DNA of 64,000 nt from Roseiarcus sp963782255 (GTDB lineage Bacteria > Pseudomonadota > Alphaproteobacteria > Rhizobiales > Beijerinckiaceae): contig CAWAIS010000001.1 in the NCBI GenBank assembly GCA_963782255.1, positions 4,464,001 through 4,528,000 of the forward strand. The letters run 5' to 3'. The position numbers and the translations under genes were made by a program. This document shows, in pieces, positions 36,215 to 45,014 of the stretch. A model generated the notes under the pieces. It was given only the letters and a program-made list of their open reading frames with translations. It was not told the DNA's origin and did no database searches. The stretch's first letter is position 1, and every line of letters begins with the position of its first letter.

Positions 36215-37869
36215 TGCGGGTCGCGTCTTTCATCGTCGGCCTGCTGTTCGGCTTGAGTATCGCTCGCGCTGGCGAGACGCCGCAAAGCCCATTGGGCGAC
36301 ATCCCCGTCATGCATGAAGAGGCCGAAGCCGCCGGCATTCACAGCGTCTACGACGGTCCGTGGGAGTTCTTCGTGGGTGGCGGTGGCGCTGCCTTTGACT
36401 GCGACGGCTCGGGCTTTCCTTCCGTGTTCCTCGCGGGCGGCAAGAATCCGGCCAAGCTCTACGTCAACAAATCGAAGGCCGGCGGGCCGCTCAAATTCGA
36501 GGAGAAGCCACTCGACATCGGCGCCGATCCGAAGCTCCTGAAGAATGTCATCGGCGCCTATCCGATCGACATCGACGGAGACGGCCAGATGGACCTGTTC
36601 GTCCTGCGCGTCGGAGGCAACCTTCTCCTCAAAGGCGGGCCGAACTGCACGTTCACGCTCGCCAACAAGGACTGGAATTTTGACGGCGATTCCGGCTGGA
36701 CGACCTCGTTCGCAGCCGAATGGGAACCGGGACAGAAGTTCCCGACGCTGGCGATCGGCCATTATGTCGACCGCGATGCGCCGGGCTCGCCCTGGGGCGC
36801 CTGCGAGGAAAACTCGCTTTATCGGCCGCAACCCGGCGACAGGCCCGACTATTCGGTACGCACCCCGCTCACGCCAGGCTTTTGCGCGCTTTCGATGCTG
36901 TTCACCGACTGGAACAAGTCGGGGACCCCTTCGCTCCGGGTCTCCAACGACCGGCAATATTATCGCGGCGGCGAGGAGCAGATGTGGCGCATCGAGCCCG
37001 GCAAGACGCCGCGCCTCTACACCCGCGCGGACGGCTGGCGGCACTTGTCGATCTTCGGCATGGGGATCGCGGAAGGCGACATCGACGGCTCGGGGTACCC
37101 CGAATACTTCCTCACCTCCATGGGCGACGAGAAGCTCCAGAAGCTCGACCCGGAGGAAGCGGAGCGCGGCCAATTCCCGGTCTATCGCGACATCGCAGGC
37201 GAAGTCGGCGCGACCGCGCACATACCGTACGCGGGCGGAGACAAGCGGCCCTCGACGGCCTGGCACGCGGAATTCGCCGACTTCAACAACGCAGGGCTTC
37301 TCGATATCTTCGTCTCAAAGGGCAATCTCGAGCAGATGCCGGATTTCGCGGCCAATGACCCGAGCAACTTGCTCATGGGTCAGTGGAACGGCAAGTTCGC
37401 AGAAGCCGGCGGCGAGGCGGGGATTGCAGGTGGCCGCAAGGGTCGCGGAGCGCTCATCGCCGATTTCAATCTCGACGGCAATCTCGACATTCTGCAAATC
37501 AATCGCGGCTCGAACGTCTCGCTGTTTCGCAACCTCGGAGCCAAATGCGACGACGGATCGACCATGCCGATGGGCAACTGGACGGAGATCAGGCTCGTAC
37601 AGCCCAACCCGAACCGCAACGCGGTCGGAGCGAAGATTTCGGTCAAGACCGGCGTGCGCACTCAGGCGCGCACCGTTCAAGTGGGCGGCGGCGACGCCTC
37701 GGGACACTCAGGCTGGATTCATGTCGGCCTCGGCGTCGCGGAGCGGGCGGAGATCCGCGTGCAATGGCCGGACGGCGACTGGAGCCCAACCTATCGCGTC
37801 TTCGCAAACCAGTTCGTCGTCGTCGACCGCGCGAAGCCGCAAGCCGACTATTGGTATCCGGGACGGTAG
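36214..37869 (+). CDS. FG-GAP/VCBS repeat protein with ASPIC/UnbV C-terminal domain
   Basis: A 551-residue exported protein with a signal peptide to about residue 19 (ARA). It carries repeated calcium-type propeller loops such as FDCDGSGFPSVFLAGG, IDIDGDGQMDLFVLRVGG, GDIDGSGYPEYFLTSMGD and DFNLDGNLDILQINRGSN. The last about 90 residues match the ASPIC/UnbV module (NRNAVGAKISVKTG, HSGWIHVGLGVAERAEIRVQWPDG). Such proteins form secreted or periplasmic beta-propellers. Coupling to a di-heme oxidoreductase suggests a periplasmic redox complex or a shared surface substrate; neither is proven. Confidence 0.85.
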   Translation: MRVASFIVGLLFGLSIARAGETPQSPLGDIPVMHEEAEAAGIHSVYDGPWEFFVGGGGAAFDCDGSGFPSVFLAGGKNPAKLYVNKSKAGGPLKFEEKPLDIGADPKLLKNVIGAYPIDIDGDGQMDLFVLRVGGNLLLKGGPNCTFTLANKDWNFDGDSGWTTSFAAEWEPGQKFPTLAIGHYVDRDAPGSPWGACEENSLYRPQPGDRPDYSVRTPLTPGFCALSMLFTDWNKSGTPSLRVSNDRQYYRGGEEQMWRIEPGKTPRLYTRADGWRHLSIFGMGIAEGDIDGSGYPEYFLTSMGDEKLQKLDPEEAERGQFPVYRDIAGEVGATAHIPYAGGDKRPSTAWHAEFADFNNAGLLDIFVSKGNLEQMPDFAANDPSNLLMGQWNGKFAEAGGEAGIAGGRKGRGALIADFNLDGNLDILQINRGSNVSLFRNLGAKCDDGSTMPMGNWTEIRLVQPNPNRNAVGAKISVKTGVRTQARTVQVGGGDASGHSGWIHVGLGVAERAEIRVQWPDGDWSPTYRVFANQFVVVDRAKPQADYWYPGR

Positions 37870-37887
37870 AAGCCGCTTCGTCCGCTC

Positions 37888-39273
37888 TCAGCTCCGCCCG
37901 GGCGGCGGCAAAAGGCGGTTGCCCGGGTCCCGCGGCAAATGAGCCTTGATCCATGCGTTGGCGGCCGCCGCGCCCTCGTTACAGACGTCGAGCGGGACAT
38001 TGGCGAAGACGAGTTCATAAGCCTCGCCGCGAGAGCCGCCGACGAGGCGGTCTTCATACCAGTGGATCCACACGTCCCATCCTTCATCCCCGGGGAGCTC
38101 CCATTTCAGACCTTCCCAATCGTTCCTGATCCAGTCCGGAATGCGACGCGACCAAAGCGGCAAGTCCGCCAACGCGGGCGCACGCGGTTGTTGCAGCGCG
38201 AGGGCGTCGGAGAGAATTTCTGCCCGAACGACCGGATCAGCCGCCGCGGCGGCGGCTGTGAAAGGGGCGGCGTCGGCGGCGTCGAGGGGAGAGGCGATGG
38301 CCGCGGAGTCAGCAGCGGCGTCGGCGGCCGCAGCGGCGGCGGCGAGAGCGTGCGCGGCGGAGCCGAACGCCGCCGCATCGGTCACGAGGTCTAAGGCGTT
38401 TGCGGCGTCGGCGCGGGCGGCGGCGACGAGGGCGACGGCATTGAACTCATTGGCGCGGATTGGATACTTGATAGCGACCCGCGCCAACGCGCTCGCCCGA
38501 AAGCTGGCCCTTGTCAAAGCCAAGAAAGCGGAGACATCTTTCGCGGTCCGCGCTTTCCGCATCGCTCGAACCACGACAGGAGTTGTTCGCAAGGCCGACC
38601 GCGACGCGATTGCCGCGACTATTCCAGGGCTCTGGGCCTTGAGAAAGACTTCCACCAATTCCTGGTCGTTGATCTCGGGGATCGGCGCGCGCCGGCCGCG
38701 TACTCGGCGCCGCGAAGGCGGCGACGTCTGCGGCCTTGTCGCAAGCGGCGGCGACCCCGAGCGCGGCGAGCTTGCGCGGCCCGCGATCTCCGCCGCGAGT
38801 TGCGCAATCTCGTCCGCCGTCGCCGCCATGCGCCGATCGCGTTCGGAGGGCGAAAGGTCGGAAAAGGGCCTGCCGCCGCGTGGGCGGAGGTTCTTGTCTC
38901 GCACTTTCTCCACTGCGGCTTCCGGCGCCGGCGTCAAGAGCAGCGGATAGAAGTGGACGTCGTCGCCCCTCCTCTGCCGCTCTCGGATGATCGCGATTTC
39001 CCTGTCGACAGAGCCGCATGAGAGCGCGTGACACGAGATGAGGAGAACGAAAATATCGCAGGCGTTGAGCTTGCGCACGATCTCCGGATCCAGATCGCCA
39101 CCGCCGCCTGCGAGGGGGTCCAGCCAGATCTCGACCGCATCGCGCCTGACGGCGGGACGCAGGAAGCCCAGCACGAACGAAAGCCACTTCATTTCGCCGT
39201 CGCCGGGCTTCTCCGGCTCGTCAGCCTGGGCGTAGCTGGCGAAGATGGCTGGTCTCTTTGGGGCGCAAGGCAT
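37888..39273 (-). CDS. TIR-domain protein with Ala-rich helical middle and conserved C-terminal domain
   Basis: A 461-residue protein. Residues 8-105 form a TIR domain: IFASYAQADEP at the start, EIWLD near 50, and IFVLLISCHALSCGSVDREI. E92 in the last motif occupies the catalytic glutamate position of NAD-cleaving TIR domains. Residues about 260-370 are unusually rich in Ala/Asp (helical). The last 75 residues (from LWSRRIPDWIRNDWEGL through WDVWIHWYEDRL to AAANAWIKAHLP) look like a compact conserved domain that I recall from other alphaproteobacterial proteins but cannot name. There is no signal peptide. Bacterial TIR proteins often act in phage defence; here no sensor partner such as a Thoeris ThsA/SIR2 gene is adjacent. 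Confidence 0.75.
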   Translation of the reverse strand: MPCAPKRPAIFASYAQADEPEKPGDGEMKWLSFVLGFLRPAVRRDAVEIWLDPLAGGGGDLDPEIVRKLNACDIFVLLISCHALSCGSVDREIAIIRERQRRGDDVHFYPLLLTPAPEAAVEKVRDKNLRPRGGRPFSDLSPSERDRRMAATADEIAQLAAEIAGRASSPRSGSPPLATRPQTSPPSRRRVRGRRAPIPEINDQELVEVFLKAQSPGIVAAIASRSALRTTPVVVRAMRKARTAKDVSAFLALTRASFRASALARVAIKYPIRANEFNAVALVAAARADAANALDLVTDAAAFGSAAHALAAAAAAADAAADSAAIASPLDAADAAPFTAAAAAADPVVRAEILSDALALQQPRAPALADLPLWSRRIPDWIRNDWEGLKWELPGDEGWDVWIHWYEDRLVGGSRGEAYELVFANVPLDVCNEGAAAANAWIKAHLPRDPGNRLLPPPGRS

Positions 39274-39524
39274 CGCGGCTTCGTAAGCTCCGAGCTTTGC
39301 GCCCGAATCCCGCCGACCAAGGCGTCATTTCGCTGCGATGGACCATCGTGTGGCGGTCCATCGCCTTTTGCCGCGCGCCATGTAAAAGCCCGCAAGTCTC
39401 AAGTGTCAAGCCAATTGACTGCGCGGACGCCAGGGACAATCATGGCGATCCCGCCCCCAGCGCGTTGCGCTTTCCCAAGGAACCTCACGCGCGCTGTTGG
39501 TTTGGCTGCCGGGAAACCGCCCCT

Positions 39525-39719
39525 CTATTTCATCCGGCGTCCTATATACCCGCCCTTGTTCGTCGTGTTTTGCCGGACATTGGCGGTGTCGCCCTGCTCG
39601 GAGGCGTGCTGCGCTTCTTCGGGCCCGCCGGGCTTGGCGGCCTTTGGCGTCCTGCGGTTGTCCACGGGCCCCTTCGGGCTGCGATTTGCAGGGGGAATCG
39701 TGGGCATATGCTTTGCCAT
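39525..39719 (-). CDS. Small conserved hydrophilic protein (64 residues)
   Basis: Starts at ATG 39719 with GGAG about 7 bases upstream (MAKHMPTIPPANRSPKG). The protein is Pro/Asn/Gln-rich, lacks hydrophobic segments and ends EQGDTANVRQNTTNKGGYIG. Small proteins with this N-terminus (MAK..PT.PPANRS) and this QGDTAN..QNTTNKG tail recur in Rhizobiales, to my recollection. Function is unknown. The ribosome site and family-like ends make a real gene more likely than chance. Confidence 0.62.
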   Translation of the reverse strand: MAKHMPTIPPANRSPKGPVDNRRTPKAAKPGGPEEAQHASEQGDTANVRQNTTNKGGYIGRRMK

Positions 39720-40866
39720 GCCGTGCTCCAATCGGGCGAACGCGAGCGACGTCGACTCTCGCCGCACGACCTAGAGCGTCACCCTCAAGACTGCGCCAAT
39801 TCGCCGGTTCTCGCAAGGCGAAGGCGGCGGCCTTTTGGCGGCCTTTAGCGGCCTTTCGGCGAGCTCCAAGATCAGCGGCTTGAATGTCGGCCTCGGCGTT
39901 GCCGAGCACGCCGAAGAAGGGCGGTTCGCATCCAATCTATCTAGTGCTTCGCTTCGCAATAACGGGGCGCGTCGGCGGATCAGGCGGCGCAGTCTGGGCG
40001 AGGTGCAATGTCGACAGGCGCGCGAGCGATTTCAACGGCTTGGGCGCCAAATTGTGCAACTTCTGACGCCAACGGAGTTAAGCGCGACGCCGCGCGCTGG
40101 TGAGGGCGAGCGGCAGAGGCGGGGCGGCCAAGACGTTCGCGGTCTGCGCAATATGGGCCAGGCGCACGCGCCCATCGAGGTCACGGAATAAGGGTCGAGC
40201 GCGGCGACGAGTTTCATGTAGGGCGCGAGGCTAAGGATGTCGCGAGCCGCCAGGCCTAGCGCGCCCTTCACCTTGGACCGTGCGTCTCGGCGCGCGAAGA
40301 GAGGACGGAGGGCTCAGTCATGCTCGGTTCTCCCGCACCGCAAATCTCGGCTGACGGAAACCACAATAGCATAAGGACCTATTTTCTCCAAGAAAATGTT
40401 TCCGATTTGTTCAAAACCGTGCTAATTTCTCTTGTCTCTTCAATTACATACGACATCGGCAACAAGCCCGCCCCGGCGTTGTGCAAACCCGTCGGCTGGG
40501 TCGTCGACATCTGAACGGCAAGCGCGGAATCTCGCCCGCTGCGACTGCCCCTGCGTCTTCGGGCCTAACGCGGGATGAATCCAAGTCGATTCATTCCCGC
40601 GATGTCGCGGATCTACTTCTGATAGACAAGCTAAATCAGTATGTTATCTATTTGCCTCTTTTTAGCGAAGCGACGCACTGGCCTCGCTTCATCGCTGCGA
40701 CGATCTCGATCGCGCCGACGCTGACGCGCGTGACTGTCTCGCGCCGCAGCAGGCGCCCGCGGCATCGCTGGCAAAGACTTTGAGGCAAAGAGAGCACCCC
40801 GAGTGGACGGCGGCTTGGCGGACGCCACCATCTGAGCACGGTCGGGGTCGCGGTCTACACAGACAC
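39720..40866. other. About 1.15 kb without a supportable gene
   Basis: Only short, unconvincing open frames occur on both strands. The stretch around 40360-40460 is visibly more AT-rich than its surroundings. I see no tRNA, transposase motif or strong promoter. It may be decayed DNA on the edge of the accessory region. Confidence 0.5.
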
Positions 40867-40906
40867 AAAAAGGCCTCGCCACCCCAAGCGAACGGGGCGC
40901 GAGGCC
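40867..40906 (-). terminator. Rho-independent terminator
   Basis: On the minus strand GGCCTCGC (40899-40906) pairs with GCGAGGCC (40872-40879), and an inner GCCCC/GGGGT stretch extends the stem. A run of five T follows directly. It sits 26 bases after the stop of the 40932-41309 gene. Confidence 0.85.
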
Positions 40907-40931
40907 GATCCGATTTACTGTCAGGCCGTCG

Positions 40932-41309
40932 TCAGTCGACGGCTTCGCGAACCTTGACTCGCTTTGCGCCTTCCCGCTCGAGCAATGTCGGAATGTAGGC
41001 GCCCACGCCCGGCTGCAGATCCTGCAGAGACAGGAAGCGGCCATCCGCCAGACGCAGACCGTCCCGATAGAGACCCGTTTCACGCTGAGCAAAGGTGGTC
41101 TGCACTTCCGAGCCAATTCCATATGTCGCCTGCATTGCGACCGGAATGTCGGTCAGCACCACCTTGGTGTCGCACTGTACGCACACCGGGATCCGGGGGT
41201 CGCCGGGGGCGGCGAACCCAATCGAACCGCTCGGGAAACGTGTCGTAACATAGAGCTCGCCTTCACGTGCAGGACGAGATCCATACATCTCCAAGGAATA
41301 GTCGCACAT
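40932..41309 (-). CDS. Conserved hypothetical protein (125 residues)
   Basis: Starts at ATG 41309 (MCDYSLEMYGSRPAREGELYV), with GGAGAG about 8 bases upstream; ten extra codons are open before it. The sequence contains VCVQCD near residue 45, giving with Cys2 three cysteines. The MCDYSL start recurs in small alphaproteobacterial proteins whose role I do not know. A strong terminator follows, supporting a single-gene transcript. Confidence 0.7.
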   Translation of the reverse strand: MCDYSLEMYGSRPAREGELYVTTRFPSGSIGFAAPGDPRIPVCVQCDTKVVLTDIPVAMQATYGIGSEVQTTFAQRETGLYRDGLRLADGRFLSLQDLQPGVGAYIPTLLEREGAKRVKVREAVD

Positions 41310-41574
41310 GACATTCTCTCCTGACTGCTGCGCGCCCACCCAGCTTTCCGCCCCGGGAATCGTCCTATAGCTCTGTTATCTGAAGACAGTAGACAGGCTT
41401 TTGGGCTTTATTGAGAACGGCGGGCGACCAAACGATTACTCTTTTGAGCACCCCACAGCTTTTTGAACGCGCAATTTTTTCACCTAGGCACGACGCCCAA
41501 GCTATGAACGCAGAACCCTCGCGCTTTGATCCCGTCTGCCTGGCGCGCGGAAAAGCTCGGCATCATCGCGAGCA

Positions 41575-41582
41575 AAAAATAA
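41575..41582. repeat. Left target-site duplication AAAAATAA
   Basis: Identical to 42616-42623 on the other side of the IS1595-type element. Confidence 0.93.
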
Positions 41583-42615
41583 CCTGATTACGCGGCAACG
41601 TCAGCCAGTTTTAGCAAGCGGTAAGGCATCGGGAGGGTCCTCAGCGCAACGAATGCGAGGCGGGGGGTCATGGTTTCGAGCTCGTATCGGCGATTGAATC
41701 GATATTCGAACTCCGCGAGATATCGAGGGACGTGTTTTTCTCCTACGGCTCGGTAGGTCCCGACGAGGGCGGCTTTGATATTGCCCAATGCGGTATTGAC
41801 CCATTTGAAAGCAGGGGTGCGAACCGCTTGCTTGCCGCTTCCGGTCTTTATTGAGGTGTGCAGGCATCCGGCTTGGGTGACGGCGGCGAAGCACGCCAGG
41901 CCGTCGGAGACGATATTGGCGCCGGGCCTGAGCGCGGTGCTTGCGAGTTTTCGGATCGCAAAGCTGCTGAAGGCTTTGACAGGCCGAAGGATGATTTGAT
42001 CTGGCTTGCCGTCGTCGGTTGTCGCGACCGCAGCGACGAACGGCGTCTTGCCTGTTGCGCCGCGCCCGCGGCGGCCGACCGGGCGCCGCCGATATAGGCG
42101 TCGTCCATCTGGACGTTGCCTTTCAAGCGTTTGCTCGCGTTACGCTCCAACATGACTTGAGCGAGCTTGTGCTTCATCATCCAAGCAGCCGTCTGGGTGA
42201 CGCCAAGGCGTCGACCGAGTTCGATACTGGAAATGCCCTTCTTTGATTGCGTGACCAGGTAGATCGTCTTGAACCAGATGCGCAGCGGCAGCTTGCTCGA
42301 AGCGAAGATCGTTCCCGCTTTGACAGAGGTCTGCTTGCGACACGCGTTACACTGGAATAAACGCCGCGCGCCGCGCGTGACGACGCAGTGATCAGCGCCC
42401 TTGCACCCGGGACATTCGAACCCGTTCGGCCACCGCCATTTGACCAGCGCCGCATGACATTGCTCTTCGGTTCCGTAAATCTCCGCGAAACGAGCCTCGC
42501 TGAGGCCTTTCTGAAACTGAACCTGATTGCGCGCCATCAGAGAACCCCTGCGAAAACAACATGTTCATGTTCCGTTCTACTGAACGTCTGAAGCTGACGC
42601 AAGCGCGTAATCAGG
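41583..42615 (-). mobile_element. Complete IS1595-family insertion sequence
   Basis: The 1033-base element is bounded by imperfect 23-base terminal inverted repeats, 41583-41605 and 42593-42615. They share CCTGATTACGCG and an inner GTCAGC. Both sides carry the identical 8-base sequence AAAAATAA (41575-41582 and 42616-42623), the target duplication size known for IS1595. The intact ends and perfect duplication show a single, fairly recent insertion about 56 bases upstream of the PEP-CTERM-like gene promoter. Confidence 0.93.
41588..42537 (-). pseudogene. IS1595-type transposase, single frameshift
   Basis: Starts at ATG 42537 (MARNQVQFQKGLSEARF). A zinc ribbon (CPGCKGADHC, then CNAC) lies near residues 42-72, and the DDE-type MDDAYIGG motif near residue 144. 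Just after this, at about 42076, one base is missing. Restoring it reads TGKTPFVAA, VATTDDGKPDQIILRP and on to FEYRFNRRYELETM and the stop at 41588, about 317 residues in all. Either the copy is dead or it needs a programmed frameshift; a sequencing error is also possible. Confidence 0.88.
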
Positions 42616-42623
42616 AAAAATAA
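42616..42623. repeat. Right target-site duplication AAAAATAA
   Basis: Identical to 41575-41582 on the other side of the IS1595-type element. Confidence 0.93.
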
Positions 42624-42670
42624 TGCCGCTCGCAAACGATCTCCATTGACGAGACATGTGAACAGGCGCC

Positions 42671-42699
42671 TTGAAAATCGTTCATGTGAGAACCATATA
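42671..42699 (+). promoter_or_regulatory. Candidate promoter of the PEP-CTERM-like gene
   Basis: TTGAAA (42671-42676) and CATATA (42694-42699) are 17 bases apart, 57 bases before the start codon and 56 bases inside the right end of the insertion sequence. Local AT-richness supports it. Confidence 0.45.
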
Positions 42700-42755
42700 T
42701 GGAAAGCGGCCGCTCGAAGTGCTGCTCCGAGCGGGCGGCTTGTGGAGGGGGATTC

Positions 42756-43379
42756 ATGAGACTGATATCGTTTCTTACGTCGGCGGCGGTTGCCGCCGCG
42801 CTCGTCGCGCCGGCGCCGGCCAAGGCGAGCACGCAATATCTGGACTTCCACGGGGTCGGCGAGTACGGACCGATTGCGGGCCAAATGACGCTCTACGTCG
42901 TCAACGGCGTCGCCGTCGGCGGAACCGGCTCCATCGCCGGCGCCGGAATTCCAGGCATTGAGAGGCTCGAACTCATCACGCCGACGACGCCGGGTTCCGG
43001 CGGCTATCCTTATGGGATTGGCTGGCGGTCTGGCGATGGGACGGATACGTGGGGTTGGGACAACCTGTTCCCGATCGATTATGTCGGCGGGCTCGATTTC
43101 GCTTTCGGGCCCAGCGCGCCTGCCTGGGGAACAGGCTGGCAGTTCGGCATCTGGAACAACGACGGTCCTGTCGGCCCCGGCGACAATTACCAGGCGTTCA
43201 TTGCCGGCCGATGCGGCGCGGCGGCTGCGGGCTGCGTCAATTCGTTCTGGGGCGAGACGGGAGCGTTGACCGTCACCATTCCCGAGGTCCCAACCTGGAC
43301 GATGCTGATCCTCGGGTTCGCCGGACTCGGCTACGCCGCCTCGCGCAAGAGCCGCCAGTCGCACACGCTCATCGCCTGA
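42756..43379 (+). CDS. PEPxxWA-CTERM-type exported protein
   Basis: A 207-residue protein, start at ATG 42756 behind GGAGGGG (MRLISFLTSAAVAAALVAPA). A signal peptide to about residue 25 is followed by a Gly/Trp-rich beta-type mature part and a C-terminal sorting tail. That tail is EVPTWTMLILGFAGLGYAASRKSRQ: a PEP-like motif, hydrophobic helix and basic end. This is the PEPxxWA-CTERM layout, normally cut by an exosortase and linked to surface polysaccharide. The motif reads PEVPTWT, so the usual alanine is threonine. No exosortase gene is in the window. Confidence 0.8.
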   Translation: MRLISFLTSAAVAAALVAPAPAKASTQYLDFHGVGEYGPIAGQMTLYVVNGVAVGGTGSIAGAGIPGIERLELITPTTPGSGGYPYGIGWRSGDGTDTWGWDNLFPIDYVGGLDFAFGPSAPAWGTGWQFGIWNNDGPVGPGDNYQAFIAGRCGAAAAGCVNSFWGETGALTVTIPEVPTWTMLILGFAGLGYAASRKSRQSHTLIA

Positions 43380-43421
43380 GGCGCTTTAGAGCCAACGCCG
43401 AGCATAACGCAAGCATATCGA

Positions 43422-43443
43422 GGGCCGCCTTCGGCGGCCCTTT
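43422..43443 (+). terminator. Intrinsic terminator after the PEP-CTERM-like gene
   Basis: GGGCCGCC (43422-43429) pairs with GGCGGCCC (43433-43440) around a TTC loop, followed by TTT. The T-run is short. Confidence 0.65.
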
Positions 43444-43454
43444 CCACGCGCGCC

Positions 43455-44879
43455 TCACTGCAGCCGCGGCGCCTCTCGGGCCGCTGCGCGCCGCCAGGGC
43501 GCGCCGAACAATTCGACCCGGAAGCGCTTGGCCTCCATTCCGGCCGGCCAGCCGCGCTCGTCGAGCCCTGCCTTGCGCTTCAGGTGGCGGATGAACTCAT
43601 GCGCGTCCGCGACTTGGCGCCAGACGCTCGGCAGGAAGAGCGCGCGCCGGCGACCGACCCCGAGAATGAGCCCGTCGCGGTCGGGTTCGAGGGCGGCTGC
43701 GAGTTCATCCTCGCTCGTCGCGAGAACGGGCCGCGGGTGGGACAGAATCGACATATTGACATGGAGGCCGTCGAGTTCGGCTTCGCTCAGCTGCGCAAAA
43801 CGCGGGTCGGAGAAGCCGGCCTGCACGGCGTTCGTCACCGCATCCTCGATCAGCGGCCGGCGCGGCGCGGCCGAGCCGATGCAGCCGCGCAGCTTCCCGC
43901 CTTCGGTCAGCGTGACGAAGGTCGCCCGCATCGACGTTAGCGCCGGAGATGCGGGTTTCTCGAAGGCGACGTTTGACGCTCCGGTCCCACGCTCCACAGC
44001 CTCTGCGAGTCCAGCCATGGCGGCGGAAAGAACGCGTTCGCGGTCGGCCTCGTCGAGCCTGGCGGAGGCTGAGTATTCGAGCGCGAACGCGCCGTAGCCG
44101 ACGACGCGTGAAGCATCCGCGCCGACGTCGGCCGAGGTCGCGAGATGCAGACCGCTCACCCGCATGTCCCGCTCGGCGGCGATCTCGAGCGCACCCATGA
44201 TCGGCAGGAAGCCGCAGGCCCGGCGGCCGTCGAGCGACGCAGCGTCGAGAACCTCGATCTTGCGCGCCGTGTCGGAATCGATCGCCTGAGCGCTCCCCCG
44301 GTCGAGGAAATGCGACAGGTCGGACGAGATGGCGATGACCGTTTCCGGGCCGCCCCAGACGAGACGAAGAGCCTCGGCAACGCGCCGAGGTTCAGCGTCG
44401 CCGACGAGGATCGGCATGATTTCGAAAGGTTCGGGCAGCATCGCCTGCAGCATGACAAGGTGCATTTCGAGCGAATGCTCGCCGGCGAAGGGCCGGGCGT
44501 CGACCGCCGCGGCCTTGGCCTCCGCGAGCTTCATGTGAAGGTCGCCAGCGACCTTGACTTCGCCGAGCGGCGTGCTCCAGGCCATGGCCGGATGGATCGC
44601 AAGGCCGCGAAAGGCAACCCGGTGGGCCGGGCCTATGACCACGATCCGGCGCGGCGGATCGCCCTTACGCGCCCAAGGGCCAAACGAGGTCGCCGCAACC
44701 GAGCCCGAATAGACGATGCCGGCATGCGGCGCGACGACGACCTTTGGCGCGACGCCTCCGTCGGCGCGGGCGCGTGCGCCGACGTCGCGGATCAGCGCGC
44801 AAAGGCTCGCCGGCTCAGCTGGATAGAAGAGACCCGCCACCTGTGCGGGATGGACCTGAAAATGGGCTTGGCTCGGCAT
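43455..44879 (-). CDS. AmmeMemoRadiSam system protein B fused to protein A (MEMO-AMMECR1)
   Basis: A 474-residue protein if started at 44879 (MPSQAHFQVHPAQVAGLFYP). Residues about 5-275 are a MEMO1-like domain with metal/active-site blocks: HAGIVYSGSVAA (about residue 52), HSLEMHLVMLQA and AISSDLSHF. Residues about 300-460 are an AMMECR1 domain with FVTLTEGGKLRGCIGS and SDPRFAQLSEAELDGLHVNMSIL. In many genomes the two are separate genes that travel with a radical SAM enzyme; here they are fused and the enzyme gene is divergent at 45015. The biochemical reaction of the system is not established. Confidence 0.9.
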   Translation of the reverse strand: MPSQAHFQVHPAQVAGLFYPAEPASLCALIRDVGARARADGGVAPKVVVAPHAGIVYSGSVAATSFGPWARKGDPPRRIVVIGPAHRVAFRGLAIHPAMAWSTPLGEVKVAGDLHMKLAEAKAAAVDARPFAGEHSLEMHLVMLQAMLPEPFEIMPILVGDAEPRRVAEALRLVWGGPETVIAISSDLSHFLDRGSAQAIDSDTARKIEVLDAASLDGRRACGFLPIMGALEIAAERDMRVSGLHLATSADVGADASRVVGYGAFALEYSASARLDEADRERVLSAAMAGLAEAVERGTGASNVAFEKPASPALTSMRATFVTLTEGGKLRGCIGSAAPRRPLIEDAVTNAVQAGFSDPRFAQLSEAELDGLHVNMSILSHPRPVLATSEDELAAALEPDRDGLILGVGRRRALFLPSVWRQVADAHEFIRHLKRKAGLDERGWPAGMEAKRFRVELFGAPWRRAAAREAPRLQ

Positions 44880-45014
44880 GTCGGCCCCCAATCGCCTCGG
44901 CAAAATGTAATGCTGTATCGGCCCCCCCGCCAGTGCGCCGCATTGCAATCAGGGGCCTTGCTCACGAAATAAGCGCGGAGAGAGGAGCGGCCATGCGAAA
45001 GCGGCCGATGCGTC

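Noticed and set aside
40320..40514. A 64-codon plus-strand frame in the AT-richer stretch
   Set aside because: No ribosome site, no recognisable sequence, and surrounded by other random short frames.
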